DNA of 64,000 bases from Mugil cephalus (taxonomy: Eukaryota; Chordata; Actinopteri; Mugiliformes; Mugilidae): the NCBI RefSeq assembly GCF_022458985.1, contig NC_061781.1, forward strand, positions 10,567,501 through 10,631,500, in the 5' to 3' direction. Below the pieces are notes generated by a model. That model was not told the origin of the DNA. It searched no databases and saw only the letters and a program-made list of their open reading frames with translations. Each line of letters opens with the position of its first letter. Positions within the stretch are counted from its first letter, which is position 1. Below are positions 12,901 through 32,800 of the stretch, piece by piece. A program made the position numbers and the translations under genes.

Positions 12901-13255
12901 CATTGTTTGTCTTGGTAAATACGGGGATGTTCTGACCAAACACTCTTTAAATGTTGATGTCATTTCGGGGGGCACATGGGCGCTGGCTGCAGCGCGGCAT
13001 CGATCAACAAAGTTCACCATGTATTATTTAAAAGAAAACACGCACACCCACAGTCGACCATCAGATTTCTATTAAGAAAAAAGTCACAAAACGAAGGTTT
13101 TGAGTTCAAAAGTTGCACTCAGTTCTGCTTTTTTGACCGAAGAAGAGCTTTGAAACCTGGCAGAAAATCCCATTTTGCTAGTCATTTTAAAAAGTTTAGC
13201 AAATTAATTTAATAAAGCAACGTCAAACCTTTATACCAGATTCAGTTGAGTCATA
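9989..13255. other. No gene seen; microsatellite and spacer
   Basis: AT-rich spacer with a (GT)11 tract at 11909-11930 followed by a T run. Several 60-90 codon frames exist, but none shows a domain or a consistent exon structure. The segment 12655-13020 is somewhat less AT-rich without an obvious function. Confidence 0.5.
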
Positions 13256-13261
13256 CACTCA

Positions 13262-13727
13262 CTGGCCTCTTTATTAGGTACACCTTGCCAGGAAAAGGTT
13301 GGATCCCCTTTTGTCTTCACAACTGCCTTAATTCTTTCAAAGAGGTGTTGGAAACATTCCTCAGAGATTCTGGTCCATATTGACATGATGGCATCACAAA
13401 GTCACTGCAGATTTGTCGAAGTGCACATCTATGATGTGAATCTCCCGTACCACCACATCCCAAAGGTGAAATATTGGATTGAGATCTGGTGACTGTGGAG
13501 GCCATTAGAGTACAGTGAACTCATTGTCATGTTCCAGAAACCAGTTTGAAATGATATGAGTTTTGTGACATGGTCCTGCTGGAAGTAGCCGTCAGAAGAT
13601 GGTCCACTGTGGTCATAAAGGGATGGAGATGGTCAGCAACAATACTCAGGTAGGCTGTGGCATTTAAACCATGCTCAGTTTGTACTAAGGGGCCCAAAGT
13701 GTGCCAAGAAAATATCCCCCATACCAT
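13262..13727 (-). pseudogene. Tc1/mariner transposase C-terminal pseudogene
   Basis: Read on the minus strand, the frame starting at 13727 gives MVWGIFSWHTLGPL then LNATAYLSIVADHLHPFM, wording characteristic of fish Tc1-like transposases around the second catalytic Asp block. It then loses frame, and a later frame recovers a segment with CGGTGDSHHRCAL and FVMPSCQYGPESL, which looks like the region before the C-terminus. The DNA-binding domain and first catalytic block are absent, so this is a relic. Confidence 0.6.
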
Positions 13728-13740
13728 TACACCACCCCCA

Positions 13741-13764
13741 CCCTAACCCTAACCCTAACCCTAA
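13741..13764 (+). repeat. Interstitial telomere-type (CCCTAA)4
   Basis: Four perfect copies of CCCTAA occupy 13741-13764, directly after a C/A-rich stretch inside the Tc1/mariner-derived element. Vertebrate telomeres are (TTAGGG)n, so this is an interstitial telomeric motif on the reverse strand. Confidence 0.9.
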
Positions 13765-14222
13765 CAGGAGTGGCTCTCGGTGTGGTCTGCTGCTGCTGTA
13801 GCTCATCTTCTTCAAGGTTCAATGTGTTGTGCGTTCAGAGATGGTATTCTGCATTCCTTGGTTGTAACGTGGTTATTTGAGTTGCCTTTCTATCATCTCA
13901 AACCAGTCTGCCCGTTCTCCTCTGACCTCTCACATCAACAAGACATTTTCGTCCACACAACTGGAGCTGAAGCTCACTGGACATTTTCTCTTTTTCATAT
14001 CATTCTCTGTAAACCCTAGAGATGATTGTGCGTGAAAATCCCAGTAGATCAGCAGGTTCTGAAATACTCAGACCAGCCCGTCAGGCACCAACTATCATAG
14101 CACGTTCAAAGTCGCTTGGATCACCTCTACGTGCCTGAATGCATTGAATTGCAGCAATGTCATTGGCTGATGAGCTATTTGTGCAATTGAACAGGTGTAT
14201 CTAATAAAGTGGCAAGCAAGCA

Positions 14223-14806
14223 TATATTCTCCATGTATCTGGTAGCCATTAGTCTCTAGCAAAAACATACAATTTCTTGCCAACAGTATTCACTGAGCAC
14301 ACACTCATTTTTCCCACACTTAACATTACATTAGAGGCTGCAAAACTGCTAATGAGCAGGCACTTAAATCTAAAGTACAATACCCGACACCTTGTTTTCT
14401 TTCATACGGCTTAAGGGGTCACAGCACCTTCCACGAGGCAGGCGAGGGGCAAGCGCGCACACATGCGCTTGTGAGTTTATTACACATCAGAATAAGGCTC
14501 CCGGGTGTGCCATCTCATTTGCGGTGTGTTGTTCTCATGCACACAGACACTGGCAAACACACCTGGCACACTGTATGTATGGATGTGATACCTGTGAGAA
14601 TGTGTCACCTTGCACTGTTCCCACTGCGCCGGCGGATCACCGGCCTTTGCCGTGCCTGTGTGTTCCTGTGTGTGTTTGTGGTGGCGGCGGTGGTGGTGGT
14701 GGGCGGAGGCGACATTTGTGTTTGCCTATTTCTGTTATCACAAAGTGTATTATCACGCTATTAGAGATAAGAGTAATAGTCCAATTTGTGAACGTTGGAA
14801 CATTGT

Positions 14807-14866
<60 letters not shown>

Positions 14867-15400
14867 AAAGGGAAAGGAGGAGGGGGATCAGGGACAGGTG
14901 CTTTAAGAGAACCCCTTTGACTCATGGTCTCTTCACTAATTAAGTTAAAGCTCTTTATGTGCATATGCATGTGTGTACGTGTGTGTGTGTACTTGCTTAT
15001 CCATGGGAAAGCTTTTCGTGTTCCACCCCCTCATCCTTTGATTTTCTTTTTTTCTTTTTTTCTTTTTGCTCGTCTAAAAGCACATTCAGTCTATCCAGGT
15101 CTGATCAAAGCTCTTTGAAGCTGCCCGTTTACTGGTATCTTAATATCTAAATTCAATACATTATGGCATTTAGGGGCGTTTCCCCCGTAAGTGCAAGCCA
15201 ATAGAGTTATAACGAACAGACAAAATCGCAGCGATCTGTCTATGTATATGTCTGATCGGTACGGTAAATTTAGGGGTATATTTTGAAACTAATATTTCTT
15301 TATGGACAGCATAAATAGATTTGTGAGTTTTTATTTATTTATTTATTTTATACAGATTCATACAGAGGTGGTCTGATCTCTGCGTGCAAAAATAGCCCCG
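14223..15400. other. Spacer with simple repeats
   Basis: Holds a GGT/GGC-rich trinucleotide patch (about 14678-14710), the long (TG)26 tract, T-rich stretches near 15045-15065, and an (ATTT)n stretch near 15331-15349. No gene is supported. Confidence 0.5.
14809..14860 (+). repeat. (TG)26 microsatellite
   Basis: Uninterrupted TG dinucleotides over 52 bp, followed by CGCGC. Such a tract is likely length-polymorphic and can adopt Z-DNA. The apparent open frames across it are artefacts of the repeat. Confidence 0.95.
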
Positions 15401-15418
15401 CACTCACCAGCTGGAAAG

Positions 15419-15491
15419 ATGGTCTCCAGCCTGAGTGGGAGTCTGAAGCGAAAGACGACAAGAGGGTATTTTAAGGAGGACACTGTTGCTG
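15419..15491 (+). CDS. Candidate upstream coding exon A (unassigned)
   Basis: An ATG at 15419 opens 24 codons beginning MVSSLSGSLKRKTTRGYF and ends at a canonical donor (GCTG|gtgag) in phase 1. Downstream DNA is relatively CpG-rich, as near a promoter. I recognise no protein. The pairing with the segment at 16448-16554 is the main reason to list it: the phases fit and the joined frame stays open for 60 codons. It may be noncoding or chance. Confidence 0.22.
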
Positions 15492-16447
15492 GTGAGATTC
15501 TCGCCTCTTGTCACGCAGCGTTACATTCGGGTTGTCTTCGTATTATTGCGGCTCTGTTTATTACAAACCTGAGCGGGTGAAATGAGCCTGTTAAAGTTGT
15601 GTTTCAGTTTGCCTGGCCGTTTCGTCCATCACCAGTGCTCACTAGCATTGTGTTATGTTTAATGAAACTGCAGAGATCGGGTTTGTTTCTGTTAAGGTCG
15701 CATATTGAAGGGGAGGGGGTGACTGCCGTTTGGTTTTCATTTTAAGTGGAATAAATGCAACATGTGAATCAGCATTAACAGGCATTTCTTTACCCCATGA
15801 CTGCAAGAATGAGGGAAGATGTCGTCAAAATCACTAAGTGCATCCAGTTCAAATTTACACTGCGCTTAAGCGAGTTGAATCGTGCCTGCCACCCACGAGC
15901 TACGTCCCACCTGCTGCCCAACCACATCAACAATAGTGAAGCGGAGCTGAGGATAAACACAAGCAGACACAACAGAGTGCACATGGTGGCCACGCTCTCC
16001 AGATTAATCTTTCTCCGTCCCGATGAGGCCCGTTGTCTTTACCTGGAGCACTTCCATCTGACGCAACGTGGACACCATACTGAAACAATGGCGGCCTTTT
16101 CTTCCGCTCACTCTGCGGTAATCCTGTGTGAGTTTTCTGGCTCTGAGAGATCAGCGGCAGCAGCAGTGCTCCTGACCTCCGGGTCAAGCCCCCCTGTCCC
16201 GAAGAAACATCGAATTTACAGCTGAAGACAAACCAGTGCTTGTGCTAAAACAACTTTTGTTTTGCCAAGAATTAGCGGGAGCTGCACTGGTATAAACAAA
16301 AAACACGATTGGTTTGAGGCAATTTGCAGCGATGCTTCATGCCGAACCGTGTTATGTGCTGTCAGCAAAAGTGTTTGTTATTTTAAAGAAGGGTTTAAAC
16401 TGTTTACTTTTCTTTCCCATTGCCTCCACACAACCCTGTAATCACAG

Positions 16448-16554
16448 GAAGAGACATGAGAGCGAGAGCGAGGGAGAAGACGGGGTCCGGATCGGGTTTC
16501 TCAGCCGCTCTGTTCCCTAATCCTGGATTTGGAAACGGGATGAGAAGAACACAG
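16448..16554 (+). CDS. Candidate upstream exon B (unassigned)
   Basis: A strong acceptor (tgtaatcacag|) precedes 107 bp that end at a near-consensus donor (ACACAG|gtaagt). Of the three frames only the phase-1 frame is open throughout. It continues exon A and gives an Arg/Gly-rich sequence containing AALFPNPGFGNGMRRTQ. It lies about 100 bp upstream of the putative pou1f1 TATA box, so it could instead be an alternative 5' exon of pou1f1 or part of a separate transcript. No downstream partner exon was identified. Confidence 0.3.
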
Positions 16555-16653
16555 GTAAGTACAAACACAAGCAATTACAGCACTGACATGGAATTGGTAG
16601 GTAGGTGGAGAAGGGGGGGTCAAGGGGGGGTGGTTAGTTGTAGGTGGGTGGGA

Positions 16654-16660
16654 TATAAAT
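16654..16660 (+). promoter_or_regulatory. pou1f1: Putative pou1f1 TATA box
   Basis: TATAAAT within GGATATAAATACCTGCAG lies about 620 bp before the Pit-1 start codon and would place transcription start near 16685. The following leader is strikingly purine-rich from about 17000 to 17220. The inference rests on motif and position; a shorter leader from another start is possible. Confidence 0.35.
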
Positions 16661-17277
16661 ACCTGCAGTAGACAGGGGCAGAAAAATGCTGAGGGTATGT
16701 CAGACGCTGGCTTGACTGCATCTATAACAGTGATAAAAAAAAGAAAAGAAGAAAAAAAGACGGGGATGCATCGCAGAGGCCTTAATGAGAGAAAACCGTA
16801 GCTGTAGAAACACATTTCAGCAGTGATTCTAACTTTAACCGAGCTATTTGAAAGAGTCTTGGCTGAGGGGTAGAGTTGAGCCTAAAACTGTGAAGAGTTC
16901 TGGCTGAAGTGCTGACAACCATTTCTTTTTGAAAAAAAAAAACTTATCACAGTTTTCTACCTGAACATTCTCGAGAAACCGAAGGGAGACATATGCTCGA
17001 CTGAGCCAGGGAGGGGGAAAAAAAAAGGGCAAGACAAGCAGGGGATGCTCGGGCTGAAAGAAGAATAGACGCAACAAGGAAACCACAAGGCAGAACGAGA
17101 AAAGGCCAAGGAAGACGAGAGATAAAGGGAAACACAAAGTGAGACCAAGGCACGGGGAGCAGACAAAAGCAAAGCGACAATGGGGGACGAGACCAAATGA
17201 AGCAAGAGAAGGTAAAGAGGAGACAAGAAACGTGCTAAGGAACCACATCAGAGGCATCGGAGAGAGGCCGGACAAAC

Positions 17278-26384
<9,107 letters not shown>

Positions 26385-26498
26385 TTCGTACACGTGAGCG
26401 CCCCATTCAGCTCTGTTCTGTGGAAACGTGTTATTTCCAGATGACACGTCTAGCGGCAATCATTCCATTGTGACGAGGAAGAATATTATTCAAAAGGA

Positions 26499-26504
26499 AA
26501 TAAA
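26499..26504 (+). terminator. pou1f1: Candidate pou1f1 polyadenylation signal
   Basis: AATAAA, immediately followed by an A run, lies 115 bp past the stop codon. It is the first canonical signal on this strand. Later sites may be used as well. Confidence 0.4.
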
Positions 26505-26571
26505 AAAAAAAAGACTTCACCCATCGTTTAGCAGCTGCTGATGCACTAAAACTAATTCACCAACTTGTATA

Positions 26572-26720
26572 CAATAGGAATGTGTAACAATGAGAATTAA
26601 AATGGAAACAAAAGGCCAGAGTCTCACTCTCAGGAAGCCTGAAGAAGGCTGACGTTAACAAATCATCGCTGTAGAAAAGTGAAGCTTCAGCCTCAGAGAA
26701 GAGGAGTCCTCTCTGAAATT
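26572..26720 (+). repeat. Local duplication, copy A
   Basis: Shares with copy B (28473-28600) the ordered words caatagga, gaattaaaatg, aacaaaaggcca, agtctca, gacgttaacaaatca and tgtagaaaagtgaagcttca, then gcctcagaga. The match spans about 120 bp with small gaps, including a 16-bp insertion in copy A near its start. Both copies are in the same direction. Confidence 0.8.
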
Positions 26721-28210
26721 TTAATATTTATGAGACGTTTCTCATTTATGTGTATCTGCGTGGCTCCTTTTGTCACATGTGTATTCGTGATTGCCTTTTT
26801 AAGTGCCTGTCAGCGTCTTATGAAATATGACTATTTAAAAGTAGCCTTAGCATAAACAGGGATATTTATTTGAGAGCTAATATATTGTGTCGATGTGCTT
26901 TTATCGTGTGTAACCGCCGTGATTTATGGTCCGAAGTCAGGGACACGTGAAACTTTTTTGACAGCAGGTGGATCCCTGGCGTCAGATTCATTTTTCATAT
27001 TTGTTTGTACATATTTGTTTTCCCATCGCCGCTTTGACAAAGTGTCACACGAAGGAGGACGTCAGCCCGTCTCCGACCTGGCTGCTGTGACTGATGTGAG
27101 TCATCTTAATGAAGACAGGGATCGAGCTCAAAGCGCCACGTGCTCGCCCTAAATCAGGTGTTTGTGTTCAGAAGAGCAAGAAAATGATCGACTCGGTTAT
27201 ACGTGTGCCATATGAGGATGTCAGATGTTATTAATACCAAGTGTCAGCTTTGCCAAGGAACTGCTGGTTATTAAAAAAAAACTTTTTCACCTATTTTAAC
27301 GGATTATCCCCTTCAGTTTCCACGGACTGAAACTTAAATCAGATTTTCCTTCGAGCAGTAAAATGTGTTTTATAAACCAACAACATGCGTCATCTCTGAT
27401 TTGTACCGCAGCGCTGTGTATTATTACTGTATGAATACACACATTAGGATAGGACCGGTTGGGTCTGCGGCACAAACTCTGCAAAGAGTTCATCGGGGCG
27501 TCGCTGGGGATTCACACAAGACACCTTGATTCAGAAACGAGCGGTTTCCGCTGTGACTGATGCTTGGTTGTGTAACCTCTGGGTGAATACTCTCCGGGGA
27601 AATAAATGCAGCACGTTCATCGATTGCCGTCACATTTCTGAGAAAGTTACAGAGTAAAGGTACTGAGTGGCCTCTCAAGTCAGTCTCACTCGCTGCTGCT
27701 TTTAAAGATGGATGACTATGTTACTTTTTTCTTAACTTTAATTTTATATTCCTGATATAATTATTGCATAATTTGTTCCTGTGTATTTTGTTAAAAAACC
27801 ACACGTGTGACCGTAGACTACCTGTTTTCTCCAATACACAATGGTCTATACTTTATATAGAAATGAATGGAAATTAGGGGAAAAAAAATCTACTTTACAT
27901 AAATTATCTCATCCATGACGATTCACACTATGTGTAGTGGAGACTGTCTTTGCAACACTTTTCAATAGAATGTAATGACGTTCTCATTTTATCCTGTTAT
28001 TTAGCATTTGAGTGGAATTTCATCACGGTTTCAGTGCCATTTGTTCAAGGCCGCAGTGACCTTTAACCACCAAATTAAAACCTTTTCTCACCCTAACAAT
28101 ATTTCATCCAGATATCACACTCACAAGAATGGAGCTGCCACAGATAAAGACGTGACAAGGTGAACACTCAGACGAGACACGGAGGCTCCACAAGTCGTAC
28201 CTGAAGAATC

Positions 28211-28216
28211 TTTATT
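28211..28216 (-). terminator. chmp2b: Candidate distal chmp2b polyadenylation signal
   Basis: TTTATT on + is AATAAA on the minus strand, about 1.56 kb past the chmp2b stop. Variant ATTAAA sites at about 29319 and 29333 could end a shorter 3' UTR. Choice among them needs transcript data. Confidence 0.35.
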
Positions 28217-29772
28217 CCTTATAAAAGCCATAACCCTTTGCGGAGTCATTTTCCAATGATGAAGACGAAAACAAAAATGATTATATGGACACCTTTAAAA
28301 ACCTCACTATGGAACTGCACTCAGACGGTGTCAAAAAGTCTGTTAGAACATTGATTCTGCTCACAATCACAATGGACCGGTGTAAGGTTGATGAACAAAT
28401 GAACTGTCAAACTTCAAAGAAATATGTGTTGACCGCGTCGGACACATGCAAGAATCATACGTTTTCTTTTGGCAATAGGAATTAAAATGCAAACAAAAGG
28501 CCAAAGTCTCAGTCTCACGAAGCCCGACACATCCCGACGTTAACAAATCACTGTAGAAAAGTGAAGCTTCAGCCTCAGAGAACAGGAGACGTGTCTTAAA
28601 TCACAGTGTCGTTTTAACAAACACTTCCATCATTTTCTCGCTGTAGTGTGTGCGTGTGTATTTTTATGGGTGAGGCAGCTTCAAAATAACAAATGAGAGT
28701 AACTGCACAGCAGCTGGAAGAGAAGAGGGACTGCAGGACGAGGACTTTCCCACAATCACTGTGTAAATCACGCACCCAAAAAAAAAAGGAAAAAAAAAAG
28801 CCCCGATAAAACTAATTTGATTACTTCGTAGCATCAGACAATCGATTCAAAGCGCTTTGACGTGCCGTCTTTCATTAGTCCTAATTTGCGTTTGATTAAG
28901 TTTTGTCGCCGTCTGTAGAGCATCACAACTTCTGGGGTTCTAATTAAATGATAGTCGGTTGGCCATCAGATCAATCTGTCTCACCATCCCATGCAAGTAA
29001 ATAACCAAGCCTGAAGCTATCGCTATAATGTCTCATGCACATGTCTGTCTCCAGGATCTACGGTAGCGTCTTTAAAACACGGTAATTAATCCGCTGGCTC
29101 AGTTGTGTGGTGATGCATTTTCTCCCCGTTCACTTACGTGGTGGAATATGTGTGCGTCTTATCTCTGATAGCAGAGTAGAGAACAGAAGAATTCTTTAAC
29201 AGGGATAGTTTCCTTCAGAGAAAATGAATCTGAAGGGTTTCAAAATGAACAAAGACAGCAGGTTAATAGTCAGAGTAGAAATGTTCCATCTGCTTATTGA
29301 CAACCCTGGAGCTCTTTTTAATTACCGTGTTTTAATGATTAAAACTTGCTGGAGAAGAATCCTCCATCCTAGTCATGTAAAAGCTGAGAGGACTAAGTCA
29401 AAATTAACCAAAGCGCCAGTAGGGAAAAGCCAGTTCCTAAGATCGCGTTCACACTCGTAGCCCTTAGACAGACAGACGGGTGGTAAACAGCAGTGTAGGT
29501 GGTTCTTTAGGGGAAGCATCTATTGTAGCTCCAGTTGTGCCCTCTCCAATGTCGCAATAAATATTCTGTTTAAATAGATCCGTAAGGCAACCTGCAGAAG
29601 AATAAGTGTGTGTTAGTTTGCATCTGTCCGCCTGAATGCCTTTGAAAGAGTGTGTGTCGCTGCGCTTGTTGCATCTGAGCCCAGACAAAACCAGTGTGTC
29701 TAACGGAGTCTGTATCGATCAGTATCAATGTCACTCTGGTTTATGAAGTGAGCATTAATACGAAGGGGACGC
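28217..29772 (-). other. chmp2b: Probable chmp2b 3' UTR / convergent spacer
   Basis: Follows the chmp2b stop on the minus strand. It holds copy B of the local duplication and A-rich runs near 28779-28799. No independent gene is seen. Confidence 0.45.
28473..28600 (+). repeat. Local duplication, copy B
   Basis: Second copy of the segment at 26572-26720, about 1.9 kb away in direct orientation. Matching words are in the same order (gaattaaaatg, aacaaaaggcca, gacgttaacaaatca, tgtagaaaagtgaagcttca). Because pou1f1 and chmp2b converge, this copy is antisense to any chmp2b 3' UTR transcript crossing it. Confidence 0.8.
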
Positions 29773-29889
29773 TTAGTCCACTCCCAGAGCTCGGAGCTGC
29801 CTCTCGATCTCGTCGTCGGAGATGGTGGCTTGTTTGGAGGACGAGGCGGCGCTGGGGACGGCCTTTCCTGCAGCCGGAGCTCTCACCAT
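29773..29889 (-). CDS. chmp2b: chmp2b coding exon 6 (MIM)
   Basis: 38 codons plus stop: MVRAPAAGKAVPSAASSS then the MIM helix. It is preceded by acceptor gcgattccag and starts in phase 0. In humans a mutation of this exon's acceptor truncates the protein and causes frontotemporal dementia (established knowledge). Confidence 0.96.
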   Translation of the reverse strand: MVRAPAAGKAVPSAASSSKQATISDDEIERQLRALGVD

Positions 29890-32800
29890 CTGGAATCGCA
29901 CAGGCGAGCAGAAAAATCTCATTAGCAGGCGCGCGCACTTCACACTCGACACTCACACAAACACGGAAGGAGCTGGGTACTTGGAATAAGAGCGGCTGCC
30001 ATGCACAGCTGCCTACTGCCACTCCAAAGACAAATGTAAAAGACCTGCTCACATTTAATCACAATTAATCTCACATTGGATAATTACTAGGAAGCATCTT
30101 ATAATGTATAGTGCATGGAAAATGTACAATGGTCCTTTAAATTACCATAGCCAACATCACCTTTAATGCAAGGAGCTTGTATTTCTTTAAAACAAAACAA
30201 ATTCAATTTGCATAACAAAGTCAAAGTTGCTCGTTAGAAACTTTCTTTACATCTTCTTAACTGGTGCAATACAAGTATTACGACAATATGGTATTTGCCA
30301 GCACCGTGTAGATCTTTACTGAAAATGACCACATTACACCTGCAGCCTTTGGTATTTCCCACTCAGGCCACTATTAAACACAACATGAACAGAACATATG
30401 GATGCTCATTTGTTTAGGTTAGATTTTCCAAAACCACCACTGTTTATGAGACTAACTTCCTTTCAGGTGTGACTGGGAACAAAAATAAAACAAACTTTTA
30501 TTGTTTTTTAGGGCGTTGTGTCCTCAGTCTTTTATTGTATTCTAGCACAAAATAATTAGCCTTCTTTAAAACAAAGCTCGTTATGCAGATTTTTTATTAA
30601 ACCGCCTGTTTGTTCTCTCCAGCTGTGGGCCTGTTTATTGGACAATTTGTGAGTTTGAGGATGGTGTTATGAGAGGTAATAACTCATGGAGCCCCCCAGG
30701 GGGAGCCAGACACAAAGCAGACAGAGAGCCTGGCGGTCTCAGTGAAAGTAGTTCAGTGCTGGAAGAGCTGAAGGCTAGCCCCACCATGTGGCAGCTGGAA
30801 AACATTTAGACATTGAGAGTAAAAGCCATATGGAGAACTTTTGTTCATGTTGCTGGGGGCAGTGTGCTTCATTTAGAGTGACTACATCTGTAAAAAGTTT
30901 TTATTCCACCAAAAATAGCTTGATTCTTTCTCAACTTTAAGTGTCTTCTATCTGTAGACAGCTTTGCGCTCGTATCGAATGTCTTACCTTTCCCGTGATC
31001 TCAATGCCAATCTCATCCAGAACCTGGTTGACAATGTCCTGAGATTCCTCTTCGTCCCCAGACTCATCGAAGATCTCGTCCAACGTGTCGTTAACTGGAC
31101 AGATAGTGACACAGGGAAGGAGGAGATAAGGACGGTCGGGTCAATCAAATTGATTTTCAGTCACAAGTTTGGACTTCAGAGTGAGATTCCTCTTAAAATC
31201 ATTCAGAAAACACACAGTGAAATCACATGCGTGTATGCTAATCTGGTTTCAGTTAGCCTATAGATACCAAGAGCTGTGTGTGTATTGTGTCCTTACTCAT
31301 GTCCTCAGTCATGCCCATCTTCATGTTCTCCTTCTGGAAGTCCTGCATGGTCTTCAGTGTCTTCTGTGGATCCATCTTTTTATTCACTGCTTGCATCGTC
31401 TGCAGAGATTATGAAGAGAAGGTCAGAGATTTCGTCTGTGGTATTTGACTAAGGACGTGCATATCCTGGTGTTTATATGAAGAAAGTCTTTTCATAATTT
31501 CCCAAGAAGCAATTTCAAATCAGTTTTTTTTTTTACAAATGAAAAATTATTTAGGCTGAACAAGGCTCTCAAAGACAAACTATTTTTTTACTATTTTTGT
31601 ACATTTCTTCACAAGATAATTTTGTACATTTTTTGCTTGCACTATTTTCTATTTTATGTTACTAGTGGTTCTTAAGAGTGTATCTTTTATGTGCAGGTAA
31701 GCTACTATGACCAAGTAATTTCCTTTGTGGATCATTAAAGTCTGACTAAGTCTAAGTCTGAATTAAATAAACGATGCAACTTTCTTCAAGGGAAGAAACC
31801 TTGACATTAAAGCGTGAACACGTTCTTTCTCTGTCAGACGCAGCCTCTCATAGTTCTCATCATACTTCATTAATCTGAAGCCTAATTATATTTGACCTGT
31901 GTGTGTTTGCTCAGACTGACTCTGTACAAAACATCGCTCGTGGCCAATTACTGCCTCTCACGCATCATTAACGACACTGTCACCAGACTTGGTTTCAAAC
32001 ATCAACAGATCCCCCATTAATACTTTAATTACAACATCAAAATATTCATGTGTGTAAAAACTAAGTAGTTCACACGTAGAACAGAAACACGTAACTTTTC
32101 CCTTACTACTAATCACAGTAAACATCAAATCTTAAATAGTCTAATTTGTACACACTTGAAAACAATATATATACACACTCATAAAACACAACACCTGCGC
32201 CTGTCGTTTAACCACTACACATGCTGACATTTACTTTCTTTTTTTTTTTTTGCTTGTTGTCAACTTTCTGCTTTCAGACAGAAATAAATTTGCTTATCAA
32301 ACCATTGAAAATGTTTAAATTTGAATGACAGGACCCAGGTTTTTACCTTTGCCGTTGAAGACATGGCGCCGGCCATCTTCATTTGGGAGTTCATGACCTT
32401 GGTCTGAGTCGACATGGAGGTGACCTTGGAGCTGACGGCGTACGTCCTGTTCTTCTGCTTCCTCAGCTGCACCAGCTGCTTGGCGAGAATCTTGCACGCC
32501 TCCCGGTTTCCACTCTTTGCCATTTTCTTGATCTCCGCCTCCTGCAGAGGGAAGGAAGAAGGATGAAGATCTGAGTCCAACATCAACTTTCAGGACTCCT
32601 CATGTGTCCGAATGTTATCGCTCTAAATTCCCCTTTCAGATACGCTGCGTATATCTGGAACAAATCTATTGATTTACGGGTCGTCTGCCCAACGGTGTAA
32701 ACAAGCATTAAATTCAGGGACAATATTCCCATGTCTAAGCATATGAATTCAGAATAAGAGGCATCGGGGCATACCGCAATCACATCCTGCAGATTTAGCT

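Larger units (their letters stand above)
13256..14222 (-). mobile_element. Degenerate Tc1/mariner-derived element
   Basis: TA dinucleotides at 13254-13255 and 14223-14224 flank inverted ends of about 30 bp. The left end contains CTTTATTAGGTACACC; the right end, reverse-complemented, contains CTTTATTAGATACACC. TA duplication is the Tc1/mariner signature. The minus strand from 13727 down to about 13262 reads as the C-terminal part of a Tc1-like transposase, with broken forms of the usual GIFSWHTLGPL, LSIVADHLHPFM and Pro-rich SPDLNP-type motifs, interrupted by frameshifts and stops. The right half has no coding match. It cannot encode an active transposase. Confidence 0.7.
26385..28210. other. 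pou1f1 3' flank / convergent spacer, proximal part
   Basis: Contains the likely pou1f1 3' UTR, copy A of a local duplication, and AT-rich unique sequence. No further gene is supported; short frames at 26895-27152 and 27490-27678 lack domains. Confidence 0.6.

Noticed and set aside
14392..14970. Several overlapping 60-180 codon frames on both strands
   Set aside because: They run through the (TG)26 microsatellite and a GGT-rich patch; repeat codons (Val-Cys, Thr-His) make up much of them and there is no domain or splice context.
15797..16225. 142-codon + strand frame upstream of pou1f1
   Set aside because: No recognisable domain, no good acceptor or donor at its edges, and no continuity with the exon-like segments on either side; left as chance.
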